Shown: positions 45,776 through 55,408 of the stretch, piece after piece
How positions within the stretch are numbered: the first letter of the stretch is position 1
Layout: every line of letters begins with the position of its first letter
Assembly: GCF_015476115.1 (NCBI RefSeq)
Contig: NZ_CP064295.1
Span: 3,280,001 to 3,344,000, forward strand
Source of the DNA: Aegicerativicinus sediminis
Lineage (GTDB): Bacteria; Bacteroidota; Bacteroidia; Flavobacteriales; Flavobacteriaceae
Reading direction: 5' to 3'
Length of the DNA: 64,000 bases
Notes under the pieces: model-generated
Told to the model about the DNA's origin: nothing
Databases searched by the model: none
Seen by the model: the letters and a program-made list of their open reading frames with translations, nothing else
Position numbers and translations under genes: made by a program

Positions 45776-48085
45776 ATGAAATTCAACAGTTTTCGATTAT
45801 TTATTGCTTTAGTAATTGTTTCATTTTTAGTTACAAATTGTGAGTCTAAACAATCTTTGGATAATGGTGATAATGCCAATTTAGCCATAGACCAAAAGGT
45901 TGACTCTATTATAAATTTAATGACCTTACAAGAAAAATTGGGACAATTAAATTTACCTTCTTCTGGTGATATTACAACAGGTCAGGCAAAAAGTTCAAAT
46001 ATTGCTAAGAATATTGAACAGGGCAAAGTTGGTGGTCTCTTCAATATAAAAGGTGTCGAAAAAATTCGTGAGGTTCAACGTATAGCAGTTGAAAACAGTC
46101 GTTTAAAAATTCCACTACTTTTTGGTATGGATGTCATTCATGGGTATGAAACTACATTTCCCATACCATTGGGTTTAGCCGCAAGTTGGGATACCGAAAT
46201 GATTAAAAAAACGGCACAAATGGCAGCAAAGGAAGCTAGTGCGGATGGAATAAATTGGACGTACTCTCCTATGGTTGATATTTCTAGAGATCCAAGATGG
46301 GGAAGAATTTCAGAAGGTTCAGGAGAAGATGTTTACTTAGGAAGTGCAATAGCAAAGGCAATGGTGGAAGGTTATCAAGGAACCGATTTAACTCACCCGG
46401 AAACCATCTTGGCATGTGTAAAGCATTTTGCCCTATACGGTGCGGCAGAGGCTGGTAGAGATTATAATACGGTCGATATGAGTCGTATTCGTATGTTTAA
46501 TGAGTATTTACCACCTTATAAAGCTGCTGTTGATGCAGGTGTGGCATCTGTAATGGCATCATTTAACGAAATTGATGGTGTTCCTGCAACTGGTAATAGA
46601 TGGTTGTTAACAGAGCTTCTGAGGGATCAATGGGGTTTTAATGGTTTTGTTGTTTCAGATTATACAGGAATAAATGAAATGATAGCTCATGGAATGGGCG
46701 ATTTACAAGCAGTATCAGCTCTAGCTTTACATGCCGGGACAGATATGGATATGGTAGGTGAAGGTTTTTTAACTACCCTAGAAAAATCGCTAAATGAAGG
46801 TAAAATTTCTATTGATGAAATTAACCTGGCCGTTAAAAGAATTTTGAAAGCCAAATACCAATTAGGTCTATTTGAAGACCCTTATAAATATTGTAATCTA
46901 CAAAGAGCCGAAAATGATGTTTTTACCTATGAGAATAGAGTTTTTTCTAGGCAGGTAGGTGCAGAATCTATGGTTTTATTAAAAAATGAGAATAATTTAT
47001 TGCCACTAAAAAAGCAAGGTACAATAGCTCTTATCGGCCCATTATCAAATACACCGGTAAATATGGCCGGAACATGGAGTGTTGCTACTAACCAAGGGCA
47101 ATCTATTTCATTTCTAGATGGTTTGAAAACTGTTGTAGGAAATAATGCCAACATTTTACATGCACAGGGAAGTAACGTTGATTATGATTCACAATATCAG
47201 GCACATGTTACTATGTTCGGCAAAGAGATCGCAAGAACTAAATCTGATAAAGAATTGTTGGCGGAAGCCATCGAAGTAGCAAAAAAGGCTGATGTTATTA
47301 TCGCCGCTATTGGGGAAACCGCGGAACTAAGTGGTGAAAGTAGCAGTGTAACGAACCTTCAAATTCCACAAACCCAAAAAGATCTATTAAAGGAATTGCT
47401 GAAAACCGGAAAACCTGTCGTGTTAACTTTATTTACTGGCCGTCCATTGGCAATAACATTTGAAAATGAAAATGTACCCGCCATATTAAATGTTTGGTTT
47501 CCTGGAAGTATGGCCGGTTTATCTATTAGTGATGTGTTGTTTGGAGATGTTAACCCTAGTGGTAAGTTACCAGCCACCTTCCCAATGAATGTTGGACAAG
47601 TTCCAATATTCTATAACCATAAAAATACAGGAAGGCCTATAAGCAATAAAGAGGGTAAATTTGAAAAATTCAGATCTAATTACTTAGATGTGCGTAACGA
47701 ACCTTTATACCCTTTCGGTTATGGGCTAAGTTATACAACTTTTAATTATTCAAAAGTAAAGTTAAGTTCAAATGAAATGCCAAATAATGGCAGTATAACC
47801 GTATCAGTTGATGTTACTAACACTGGTAATTTTGATGGAAAGGAAGTTGTTCAACTTTACATTCGGGATGTGGTAGGATCCGTTACACGACCAGTTAAAG
47901 AACTGAAAGGTTTTAAGAAAGTTTTGATTAAGAAAGGAGAAACAACGACTGTAACATTTAATCTAACTTATGAGGATCTAAAGTTTTATGATTATAATTT
48001 AGACTTTGTAGCTGAACCAGGGGATTTTCAAGTGTTTGTTGGCACAGATTCGTCAACCGAAAATATGGCCGAATTCAAATTATAA
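45776..48085 (+). CDS. bglX: GH3-family beta-glucosidase
   Basis: A 769-residue lipoprotein (signal ending LVTNC). It has the GH3 N-terminal barrel with the sugar-binding KHF in CVKHFALYGAAEAGRDYN, nucleophile Asp295 in GFVVSDYTGI, and a C-terminal alpha/beta sandwich with the likely acid/base Glu in ELSGESSSVTNL. A fibronectin-III-like end follows (VQLYIRDVVGSVTRPVKELKGF). It trims gluco-oligosaccharides to glucose from the non-reducing end. GH3 members of GH144 loci prefer beta-1,2 linked sophoro-oligosaccharides, so that is the favoured substrate. Length fits BglX. Confidence 0.92.
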   Translation: MKFNSFRLFIALVIVSFLVTNCESKQSLDNGDNANLAIDQKVDSIINLMTLQEKLGQLNLPSSGDITTGQAKSSNIAKNIEQGKVGGLFNIKGVEKIREVQRIAVENSRLKIPLLFGMDVIHGYETTFPIPLGLAASWDTEMIKKTAQMAAKEASADGINWTYSPMVDISRDPRWGRISEGSGEDVYLGSAIAKAMVEGYQGTDLTHPETILACVKHFALYGAAEAGRDYNTVDMSRIRMFNEYLPPYKAAVDAGVASVMASFNEIDGVPATGNRWLLTELLRDQWGFNGFVVSDYTGINEMIAHGMGDLQAVSALALHAGTDMDMVGEGFLTTLEKSLNEGKISIDEINLAVKRILKAKYQLGLFEDPYKYCNLQRAENDVFTYENRVFSRQVGAESMVLLKNENNLLPLKKQGTIALIGPLSNTPVNMAGTWSVATNQGQSISFLDGLKTVVGNNANILHAQGSNVDYDSQYQAHVTMFGKEIARTKSDKELLAEAIEVAKKADVIIAAIGETAELSGESSSVTNLQIPQTQKDLLKELLKTGKPVVLTLFTGRPLAITFENENVPAILNVWFPGSMAGLSISDVLFGDVNPSGKLPATFPMNVGQVPIFYNHKNTGRPISNKEGKFEKFRSNYLDVRNEPLYPFGYGLSYTTFNYSKVKLSSNEMPNNGSITVSVDVTNTGNFDGKEVVQLYIRDVVGSVTRPVKELKGFKKVLIKKGETTTVTFNLTYEDLKFYDYNLDFVAEPGDFQVFVGTDSSTENMAEFKL

Positions 48086-48137
48086 ATTGTTATTTTATCA
48101 AAATGTTTCTGATAAACTTAATTGAAATTTGATCATA

Positions 48138-49025
48138 GTGAAAAAAATATTGCCCCTTATTTTTCTATGCTTCTCCACCTTACTTTTTGCCCAAGTAAAA
48201 ACGACTCATACTTATGCAATTAAGGGAGGTGATACCTTAAAGTTAGATTTATATGTTCCAGAGAATTTTAATGGTGAGGGCAAGTTGCCTTTACTATTAT
48301 GGATGCATGGTGGAGGTTTTTCAGGGGGTCAGAGAGATAATGAAAATGAAGTCCAATTATTTAAATATACTGCAGAGAATGGGATTATTGCCGCCTCAAT
48401 TTCTTACCGCCTAACTAGAAAAGGTAAGAAAACTGGGTTTGGCTGTAATTGCAATAAAAAAGAAAAAATAGAAACTTTTAGGCAGGCCGCCATAGATTAT
48501 TTAGATGCAGCCAATTATTTAGTTTCAAAATCAGATGAACTTCCAATTAATCCCTCGAAAATAATTGCTGGAGGGAGTAGTGCAGGTGCAGAGGCAGTTT
48601 TAAGTGCCGTGTTTATGCGTAAATTTTATATAAAAGATCTTGATAAATACAATAAGGTATCATTTGTAGGGGTATGGTCTTTGGCGGGTGCACTTGTAAA
48701 TGCAGATTATATAACAAAAGCGAATGCCGTGCCAACAATACTTTTTCATGGCACAAAAGATAATGCTGTTCCATTTTCGACGGATTCCCATCATTTCTGC
48801 AATAAAAATTCACCGGGGTATCTCATATTGAATGGTTCAAAACCAATAGCGGATAAATTAAAATCCTTAAACACTTCATTTTACTTAAACATAGTTCAGG
48901 ACGGTGGGCATGAGGTTTCAGGCATACCGTTTCAGGATTTAGAAAACGTTTTTGAATTTATAAATACAGCTATCTTAAGTGATGAAAAAGTTCAGACTAC
49001 AATAACAAAAGAATCATCAAATTGA
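48138..49025 (+). CDS. Alpha/beta-hydrolase esterase, HGGG type
   Basis: A 295-residue secreted esterase. The GTG start at 48138 yields a clean signal peptide (ILPLIFLCFSTLLFAQ). An earlier TTG at 48129 is less likely. Oxyanion motif HGGGFSGG (residues about 58-65), nucleophile Ser in GGSSAGAE, Asp in HGTKDNAVPF and His in GGHEV complete the triad of the hormone-sensitive-lipase / BD-FAE-like group. Such enzymes remove acetyl or other acyl groups from polysaccharides. Its stop overlaps the sulfatase TTG start by 4 bp, so the two are coupled. Confidence 0.8.
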   Translation: MKKILPLIFLCFSTLLFAQVKTTHTYAIKGGDTLKLDLYVPENFNGEGKLPLLLWMHGGGFSGGQRDNENEVQLFKYTAENGIIAASISYRLTRKGKKTGFGCNCNKKEKIETFRQAAIDYLDAANYLVSKSDELPINPSKIIAGGSSAGAEAVLSAVFMRKFYIKDLDKYNKVSFVGVWSLAGALVNADYITKANAVPTILFHGTKDNAVPFSTDSHHFCNKNSPGYLILNGSKPIADKLKSLNTSFYLNIVQDGGHEVSGIPFQDLENVFEFINTAILSDEKVQTTITKESSN

Positions 49026-50710
49026 AAAGGTTAATTTCGCTTATAGGTTTATTCATATTATTTTCTTCATGTAAAGAAAAAGAGCAACAATTACCAAAAA
49101 AGGATACGAAAAGGCCTAACATTATTTATATCATGGCCGATGACCATGCTGAGCAGGCTATTAGCGCATATGCACACTCTATTGGAGAATTGGCTCCAAC
49201 TCCAAACATAGATAGAATTGCCAAAGAAGGTGCTCTCTTTAGAAATAATTTCTGTACCAATTCAATTTGTGGGCCAAGTAGGGCAGTGGTTTTAACAGGT
49301 AAGTTTAGCCATGTAAATGGGTTTAGAATGAATGGGGATCGATTTAATGGTGACCAACAAACTTTTCCCAAACTCCTTCAAAAGGCTGGTTACAAAACTG
49401 GTTTAGTTGGAAAATGGCATCTGTATGGCCTTCCTCAAGGTTTTGATTATTGGAAAATAATTGATGACCAAGGGCATTACTATAATCCAACCTTCATATT
49501 TCAAGGAGGAAATGGGAAACAGGCGGATACCTTAGATATTGAAGGATATGCAACCGATATTATTACAAGCCAAGCGCTTGAATTTCTAGAAAAAAATCAA
49601 GATAAAGATGAGCCATTTATGCTTATGGTCCATCACAAAGCTCCCCACCGTAATTGGATGCCTGCGTTACGCCATGTAAACAAATATGATTCCATTAAAT
49701 TTCCTATTCCTGAAACGTATTTTACTGATCATGCTGGCTCATTAGGTTCACAAGAGCAGTTACAGACCATTTATAAAGATATGTATGAAGGACATGATTT
49801 AAAAATGACAAAAACCAAAGGTGATCCAGAATTGGCATGGAATCCTTGGACAAATGATTTCGACCGTATGTCGGATTCACAACGTCGCACATGGGATTCG
49901 TTATATGCTCATAAAAACGATGCCTACCATGAGGCTAATCTTTCTGGAAAAGCTTTAGCGGAATGGAAATATCAGCGTTATATGCAAGAATATTTATCAA
50001 CTATTGCTGCAGTTGATGAAGGGGTTGGCAAAATATTAGATTATTTAAAAAACAATAATCTTGATGAAAATACAATTGTAATTTATACGACTGATCAAGG
50101 ATTCTATTTAGGTGAAAAAGGTTGGTTTGATAAACGATATATGTATGAGCAGTCCTTAGCTATGCCATTATTGGTTAAATATCCTGGTCATATTGAATCA
50201 GGTTCTGAAATTGATGCATTGACCCAAAACATAGACTTTGCAGAAACTTTTCTAGATTTTGCAAATGTTCCTATGCCCAACGATATGCAAGGGAAGTCGT
50301 TGAGGCCATTACTTGAAGGTAAAGTGAGTGAATCCGATTTTCGGGATGCTATCTATTATCATTATTACGATTATCCTGCTTTTCATATGGTTAAAAAGCA
50401 TTATGGTGTAAGAACATATCGGTATAAACTGATGCATTTCTATGACGACATCGATACTTGGGAATTATATGACTTGGAAAAGGATCCAATGGAAATCAAC
50501 AATCTTATAGATAACTCTGAATATGATGAAATAGAAGCTGATTTAAGGGATAAATTGTCGGAACTTCAAGAGAAATATAATGTCACCGATAAAGAATTTG
50601 AACAAGCTCCAAAAGAACAAGTCGAACGGGCTTATAAACAGTTCGAGAAATTAAGAGGTAATACCGGGACAGCTTATGATCCTCAGTTGGATAAAGACAT
50701 TAGGCTTTAA
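49022..50710 (+). CDS. S1-family sulfatase (formylglycine type)
   Basis: A 562-residue lipoprotein (GLFILFSSC) starting at TTG 49022. The sulfatase core starts with RPNIIYIMADDHAEQA, which supplies metal-binding Asp residues. The fGly motif is CGPSR at Cys83, with VVLTGKFSH downstream. VGKWHLYG and YTTDQGFYLGEKGWFDKRYMYE are further hallmarks. A C-terminal subdomain carries WELYDLEKDPMEINNL. The active Cys must be oxidised by a sulfatase-maturating enzyme encoded elsewhere. Family members hydrolyse sulfate esters of sugars; phosphonate or phosphodiester activity also occurs in this superfamily. Confidence 0.9.
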   Translation: MKRLISLIGLFILFSSCKEKEQQLPKKDTKRPNIIYIMADDHAEQAISAYAHSIGELAPTPNIDRIAKEGALFRNNFCTNSICGPSRAVVLTGKFSHVNGFRMNGDRFNGDQQTFPKLLQKAGYKTGLVGKWHLYGLPQGFDYWKIIDDQGHYYNPTFIFQGGNGKQADTLDIEGYATDIITSQALEFLEKNQDKDEPFMLMVHHKAPHRNWMPALRHVNKYDSIKFPIPETYFTDHAGSLGSQEQLQTIYKDMYEGHDLKMTKTKGDPELAWNPWTNDFDRMSDSQRRTWDSLYAHKNDAYHEANLSGKALAEWKYQRYMQEYLSTIAAVDEGVGKILDYLKNNNLDENTIVIYTTDQGFYLGEKGWFDKRYMYEQSLAMPLLVKYPGHIESGSEIDALTQNIDFAETFLDFANVPMPNDMQGKSLRPLLEGKVSESDFRDAIYYHYYDYPAFHMVKKHYGVRTYRYKLMHFYDDIDTWELYDLEKDPMEINNLIDNSEYDEIEADLRDKLSELQEKYNVTDKEFEQAPKEQVERAYKQFEKLRGNTGTAYDPQLDKDIRL

Positions 50711-50844
50711 AATTTACTTAGGTTTTGTTTGTTGAGTCTTTTAAAATGCAACTAGAATTTTTCAAACCAAAATTCAAAGTTTTTTAAAATGATAACTGAT
50801 GGATTTTGAGTAATTTATTAACCAATTGAATTAAATTACATATA

Positions 50845-52686
50845 ATGAGAACGGTCATTTTAGTTATGCTTATAATAATGTTCATTTCTTGTGAAAGGAC
50901 TAACAGCGCCGATGATCAAACTGAATTGACAACTGAATTAGCTCAAAGTACAAATAGCGATACTTACTGCAATCCTTTAGATATAGATTACACCTATATG
51001 GTATACAATTCAAGCAGAAATATTTCGTATCGTTCTGGTGCAGATCCAGCAGTAATTGAATTTCGTGGAGAATATTATATGTTCGTAACCAGATCATTTG
51101 GTTATTGGCATTCTACCGATTTGGTGAATTGGAAATTCATTAAACCCCTTCAATGGTATTTTGAGGGTTCAAATGCACCAACCGCTTTTAATTGTAAGGA
51201 TTCACTTGTATACTTTGCAGGAGATCCTGCCGGTTACGGGAGTATAATTTATACAGATGACCCTAAAAGTGGCAAGTGGACACCAACGCCATCTATTTCA
51301 AATAATATTCAGGATTCTGAATTATTCATTGATGATGACGGACAAACATATTTGTACTGGGGATCATCAAATGTTTATCCAATAAGGGTTAAAATGCTTA
51401 ATAAGGATGACCGTTTTTTAGAAATTGGTGTAAAGGAAGATTTAATTAACCTTAATGAGGAGAAACATGGATGGGAACGTTTCGGTGAGAACAATTTTCA
51501 TCCAACATTGAAGGAGGGCTATATGGAGGGCGCATCCATGACTAAGCACAACGGAAAGTACTATTTACAGTATGCTGCTCCCGGCACCCAGTTTAATGTC
51601 TATGCGGATGGTGCCTATATTGGTGACACGCCTCTTGGGCCATTTAATTACATGAAAAATAATCCTATGAGTTTTAAACCTGGAGGATTTACAAATGGAG
51701 CCGGTCATGGAATTACGGTTAAACAGACGAATGGCCAATATTGGCATTTTGCCACAATGGCTCTTGCATCCAACTCTCAATGGGAACGTCGTTTGTGCAT
51801 GTTTCCTGTTTATTTTGATGATGAAGGTTTAATGTATAGCAATACCGATTATGGAGATTATCCTCGTTTTGGACCCGCTCATCCCAATAGGGCTGGTCAG
51901 CATAATGGTTGGATGCTTCTGTCATATAAAGGAAATGTGACCGTCTCTTCTTCTTTAACTCAGGTTATGAAATTTACCTCAAATACTGAGGAAGTTACCG
52001 AAACGGAAATACCATTAGAAAAAAATGCCTATGGTGAAATTATATCTAAAGTTTTAACCGATGAAAATCCCAAAACCTACTGGGTTGCTCAGGCCAATAA
52101 TGACAACGAATGGGTGAACATTGAGATGTTGAAACCAGGTAAGATTCATGCAATTCAATTAAACTTCCATGATCATGAGTCTGGTATTTATACTAGAACA
52201 GAAGGATTAAAACATCAATTCACAATTGATGTTTCCGCGGATGGAACTAATTGGCAAACAGTGGTTGATCGTAGTGATGCCCAAATTGATGCTCCCAATG
52301 CCTATATTGTTTTAGAAGAACCCGTCGTTGCTAAATATGTTCGATACAATAATATTAAAGTACCTGGTGCAAATTTTGCAATGTCTGAAATCAGGGTTTT
52401 TGGTGTCGGTCAAGGAGAAAAGCCAGAAACCGTGAATGGATTTTTAGTCCAACGTCAAAATGATAAGAGAGATGCTTCTTTTAGTTGGGATCCAGTGGCT
52501 GATGCCCAAGGTTATAACATTCGCTGGGGAATTGCTCCAGATAAACTTTACCAATCATGGCTAGTTTATGACAAAAATGAACTTTTTATCCGTTGTTTAG
52601 ACCGTGATACACCCTATTATTTTAGCATTGAATCCTTTAATGAAAATGGAAAATCAGAAAAAAGTGAAATTATTTATGTTGAGTAG
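50845..52686 (+). CDS. GH43-like glycosidase with discoidin-type and FN3-like C-terminal domains
   Basis: A 613-residue lipoprotein (MLIIMFISC). A five-bladed propeller (residues about 40-350) shows the GH43/clan-F triad: Asp67 in SGADPAVIEF, Asp157 in NIQDSELFID and Glu228 in YMEGASMTKH. It is followed by an F5/8-C (CBM32-like) domain (about 385-525, ENPKTYWVAQANNDNEWVNIEML...EIRVFGVG) and an FN3-like module at the end. GH43 enzymes remove arabinofuranose, xylose or galactose; the specificity here is unclear. It has a 134-bp leader, so it may have its own promoter. Confidence 0.82.
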   Translation: MRTVILVMLIIMFISCERTNSADDQTELTTELAQSTNSDTYCNPLDIDYTYMVYNSSRNISYRSGADPAVIEFRGEYYMFVTRSFGYWHSTDLVNWKFIKPLQWYFEGSNAPTAFNCKDSLVYFAGDPAGYGSIIYTDDPKSGKWTPTPSISNNIQDSELFIDDDGQTYLYWGSSNVYPIRVKMLNKDDRFLEIGVKEDLINLNEEKHGWERFGENNFHPTLKEGYMEGASMTKHNGKYYLQYAAPGTQFNVYADGAYIGDTPLGPFNYMKNNPMSFKPGGFTNGAGHGITVKQTNGQYWHFATMALASNSQWERRLCMFPVYFDDEGLMYSNTDYGDYPRFGPAHPNRAGQHNGWMLLSYKGNVTVSSSLTQVMKFTSNTEEVTETEIPLEKNAYGEIISKVLTDENPKTYWVAQANNDNEWVNIEMLKPGKIHAIQLNFHDHESGIYTRTEGLKHQFTIDVSADGTNWQTVVDRSDAQIDAPNAYIVLEEPVVAKYVRYNNIKVPGANFAMSEIRVFGVGQGEKPETVNGFLVQRQNDKRDASFSWDPVADAQGYNIRWGIAPDKLYQSWLVYDKNELFIRCLDRDTPYYFSIESFNENGKSEKSEIIYVE

Positions 52687-53515
52687 GTTTAAACCTGTTT
52701 TGTTAACCTGCATGATTTTGTTTCCTCTTATTACAACTTCCCAAGATTTAAAAGTCATGACATACAACATTCGTTATGATTCAAAAGACAAAGTAGGATG
52801 GGAGGTAAGAAAGTCTTTTTTAATAGCTCAGTTAAACTTTTTTGAACCTGATATTATAGGAACACAGGAAGGTTTAATTCACCAACTTAATGATATTGAA
52901 AATGGTCTTTCTAATTATTCATTTTTCGGAAAAGGACGCGATCATGGTGATAAAAGGGGTGAACATTCAGCCATATTTTACAACAATCAGAACCTAAAAT
53001 TATTGAAAAGTGAAACCTTTTGGCTATCTGAAACTCCCGATAAACCATCCAAGGGCTGGGATGCCGCTATAAAAAGAGTTTGTACTTCTGGATTTTTCGA
53101 GAAACTACATAACAAAAAGAAGTTTTACGTATTCAATCTTCACTTAGATCATGTTGGCGAGCAAGCTAGGATCAACAGTGTAAAATTAGTTTTACAGAAA
53201 ATAATCGCTTTGACCAAAGAAAATCATCCTGTAGTTTTGATGGGAGATTTTAATTTAGAACCCGCCCATTCAGCAATAAATTCTATAAAAAGTGCCTTAA
53301 GAGATACATATGAATTGGCTGGAGAAAATGTGTTTGGTCCCGAAGGAACTTTTAATGGTTTCAAAATTGATTATGGGGAGGAGAGACGAATCGATTATAT
53401 TTTTGTTTCTGAAGATTTTAAGGTTCAAAAATTGGCGATTTTAAGTGAGGTTACCAATGCGCAATTTCCATCTGACCATTTTCCGGTATTGGCATTGTTG
53501 CAATTTGAACAATGA
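52676..53515 (+). CDS. Exported endonuclease/exonuclease/phosphatase (EEP)-family hydrolase
   Basis: A 279-residue protein starting at ATG 52676, overlapping the GH43 stop by 11 bp. The longer open frame to 52604 is probably not used, because MLSRFKPVLLTCMILFPLITTSQ is a proper signal peptide. EEP motifs are intact: MTYNIRYDS, GTQEG (metal Glu), LMGDFNLEP and SDHFPVLA. EEP proteins cleave phosphodiesters in nucleic acids, sphingomyelin or inositol phosphates. An exported one inside a glycan locus suggests removal of a phosphodiester-linked substituent. Confidence 0.85.
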   Translation: MLSRFKPVLLTCMILFPLITTSQDLKVMTYNIRYDSKDKVGWEVRKSFLIAQLNFFEPDIIGTQEGLIHQLNDIENGLSNYSFFGKGRDHGDKRGEHSAIFYNNQNLKLLKSETFWLSETPDKPSKGWDAAIKRVCTSGFFEKLHNKKKFYVFNLHLDHVGEQARINSVKLVLQKIIALTKENHPVVLMGDFNLEPAHSAINSIKSALRDTYELAGENVFGPEGTFNGFKIDYGEERRIDYIFVSEDFKVQKLAILSEVTNAQFPSDHFPVLALLQFEQ

Positions 53516-53632
53516 TTTTTAGTTTGCCATATTGGTCTAAAAATCGACAAAAATCTCTTTATGATGTTCAATCAATAATTAAAGCATAACATATTTACTA
53601 TTTTAGCGCAACACTAATCAATACTAACTAAA

Positions 53633-55282
53633 ATGATTGAAATTCTCTCCTTTATTGGCTTCACCCTTTTGGTGGCTGTTATTTCCTATTTCGCAACACG
53701 CAAGACTGATGAATCTACCTCCGATGGATATTTTCTTGGAGGAAGGAGTCTAACAGCTGGTGTAATTGCTGGTTCTTTATTATTGACCAACCTGTCTACG
53801 GAGCAAATAGTCGGATTAAATGGCCAGGCCTACACAGAAGGTATTTTAGTAATGGCATGGGAAACTTTGGCGGCAATTGCTATGGTGGTTACCGCTATAT
53901 TTTTATTGCCTCGCTATTTAAAGGAGGGGCTTACCACAGTACCCCAATTTTTGGCAACACGATTTGATGTTTCTACCAAAACCATCACTTCTGCTTTATT
54001 TTTAACTGGTTATGTCGTGGTCCTTTTACCCATTATATTGTATTCGGGTTCCGTAGCAGTGAGTGGAATGTTTAATATCCCTGAATTGTTGAATGTCTCA
54101 GATACGACTGCTTTATGGATATGTGTTTGGTTTATTGGAGTTGTTGGGTCTATATATGCTGTATTTGGAGGATTAAAGGCTGTTGCGGTTTCAGATACAA
54201 TCAATGCGATCGGTTTATTAATTGGAGGTTTAATGATCCCTGTTTTTGGATTGATGATTATTGGTGATGGGAATTTTTTTGATGGAATATCAACTCTAGT
54301 TAAAGACAATCCTGAAAAATTCGATTCTATTGGTACTGTTACTAATTCTGTTCCTTTTTCAACCATTTTCACCGGAATGATGTTAGTTCAGTTATTTTAT
54401 TGGGGAACTAACCAGCAAATCATTCAACGGGCACTGGCAGCAAAAAATTTAAAAGAAGGTCAGAAAGGATTGTTGTTGGCTTCTTTCATCAAGATTTTAG
54501 GACCTCTAATTGTAGTTCTCCCAGGGATTATCGCTTGGCATATTTTTGAAGGAAATTTAGATGTTGCAGATCAAGCATATCCAAGATTGGTGAACCGAGT
54601 TTTACCAGCTTCATTATTAGGGTTTTTCGCAGCAGTTTTATTTGGTGCTATTCTCAGTTCCTTCAATAGTGTATTAAATAGTTCTGTTACTTTATTCGGT
54701 ATAGATATTTACAAACAGCACATTAATAAAAGTGCTGACGAACGTACTGTCGTAAAATATGGTAAAATGTTTGGAGTGTTCTTGGCATTGGCGGCAATGT
54801 TTATCGCTCCTTTTATTGCAAATGCTGGTAGTTTATTTGCCTATCTTCAAGAAGTAAATGGTATCTATAGTATCCCTATTCTTACAATTATCGTTGTAGG
54901 TTATTTAACGAAACGTGTTCCTGCTATCGCTGCGAAAATTGGACTTATATCTGGCTCTCTACTTTATATAATTAGTCAATTTTTTATGAAGCCTTATTTC
55001 GTGGACAAGGCTTTGGCTGAAGCTGAGGCATCTGGGGTAAGCGATGCTGCTACATTAGCTTTGGTGGAGGCTGAGGCATATCCACATTTTTTACATGTTA
55101 TGGCCATTCTCTTCATCACCAATATTTTAATAATGTTAGCCATAGGTAAAATGAAACCGAGAGAAACCCCATATATCCAAGAATATACAAGGAAGGTAGA
55201 TATTACACCATGGCGTTTAGTTAAACCAGTCGGTCTTGGAATCTGTATTGTTGTAATTATAATCTATATTTATTTTTCATAG
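53633..55282 (+). CDS. Sodium:solute symporter (SSS/SGLT family)
   Basis: A 549-residue inner-membrane carrier with about 13-14 helices. SSS hallmarks include GGRSLTAGVIAGSLLLTNLSTEQIVGLNG near the N-terminus, AVFGGLKAVAVSDTINAIGLL, and FYWGTNQQIIQRALAAKNLKEGQKG. These match sugar and sugar-acid symporters of PULs. It is the last gene of the locus and closes with a terminator. It probably imports the final monosaccharide (glucose or a released sugar) with sodium. Confidence 0.92.
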   Translation: MIEILSFIGFTLLVAVISYFATRKTDESTSDGYFLGGRSLTAGVIAGSLLLTNLSTEQIVGLNGQAYTEGILVMAWETLAAIAMVVTAIFLLPRYLKEGLTTVPQFLATRFDVSTKTITSALFLTGYVVVLLPIILYSGSVAVSGMFNIPELLNVSDTTALWICVWFIGVVGSIYAVFGGLKAVAVSDTINAIGLLIGGLMIPVFGLMIIGDGNFFDGISTLVKDNPEKFDSIGTVTNSVPFSTIFTGMMLVQLFYWGTNQQIIQRALAAKNLKEGQKGLLLASFIKILGPLIVVLPGIIAWHIFEGNLDVADQAYPRLVNRVLPASLLGFFAAVLFGAILSSFNSVLNSSVTLFGIDIYKQHINKSADERTVVKYGKMFGVFLALAAMFIAPFIANAGSLFAYLQEVNGIYSIPILTIIVVGYLTKRVPAIAAKIGLISGSLLYIISQFFMKPYFVDKALAEAEASGVSDAATLALVEAEAYPHFLHVMAILFITNILIMLAIGKMKPRETPYIQEYTRKVDITPWRLVKPVGLGICIVVIIIYIYFS

Positions 55283-55296
55283 GTTATATGCAGTTT

Positions 55297-55326
55297 AAAA
55301 AAAGGGTGTTATAACACCCTTTTTTT
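55297..55326 (+). terminator. Intrinsic terminator at the end of the PUL
   Basis: GGGTGT / ACACCC stem with a 4-nt loop, seven A before and seven T after, 15 bp past the symporter stop. It works in both directions in principle; here it ends the plus-strand PUL. Confidence 0.88.
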
Positions 55327-55408
55327 GTGATTAGGAATAAGATTTTTATTCTTTAACCATAATTGAAATGAACCGATTTCATACATTCGTACAAGAGGAT
55401 TCAATTGA

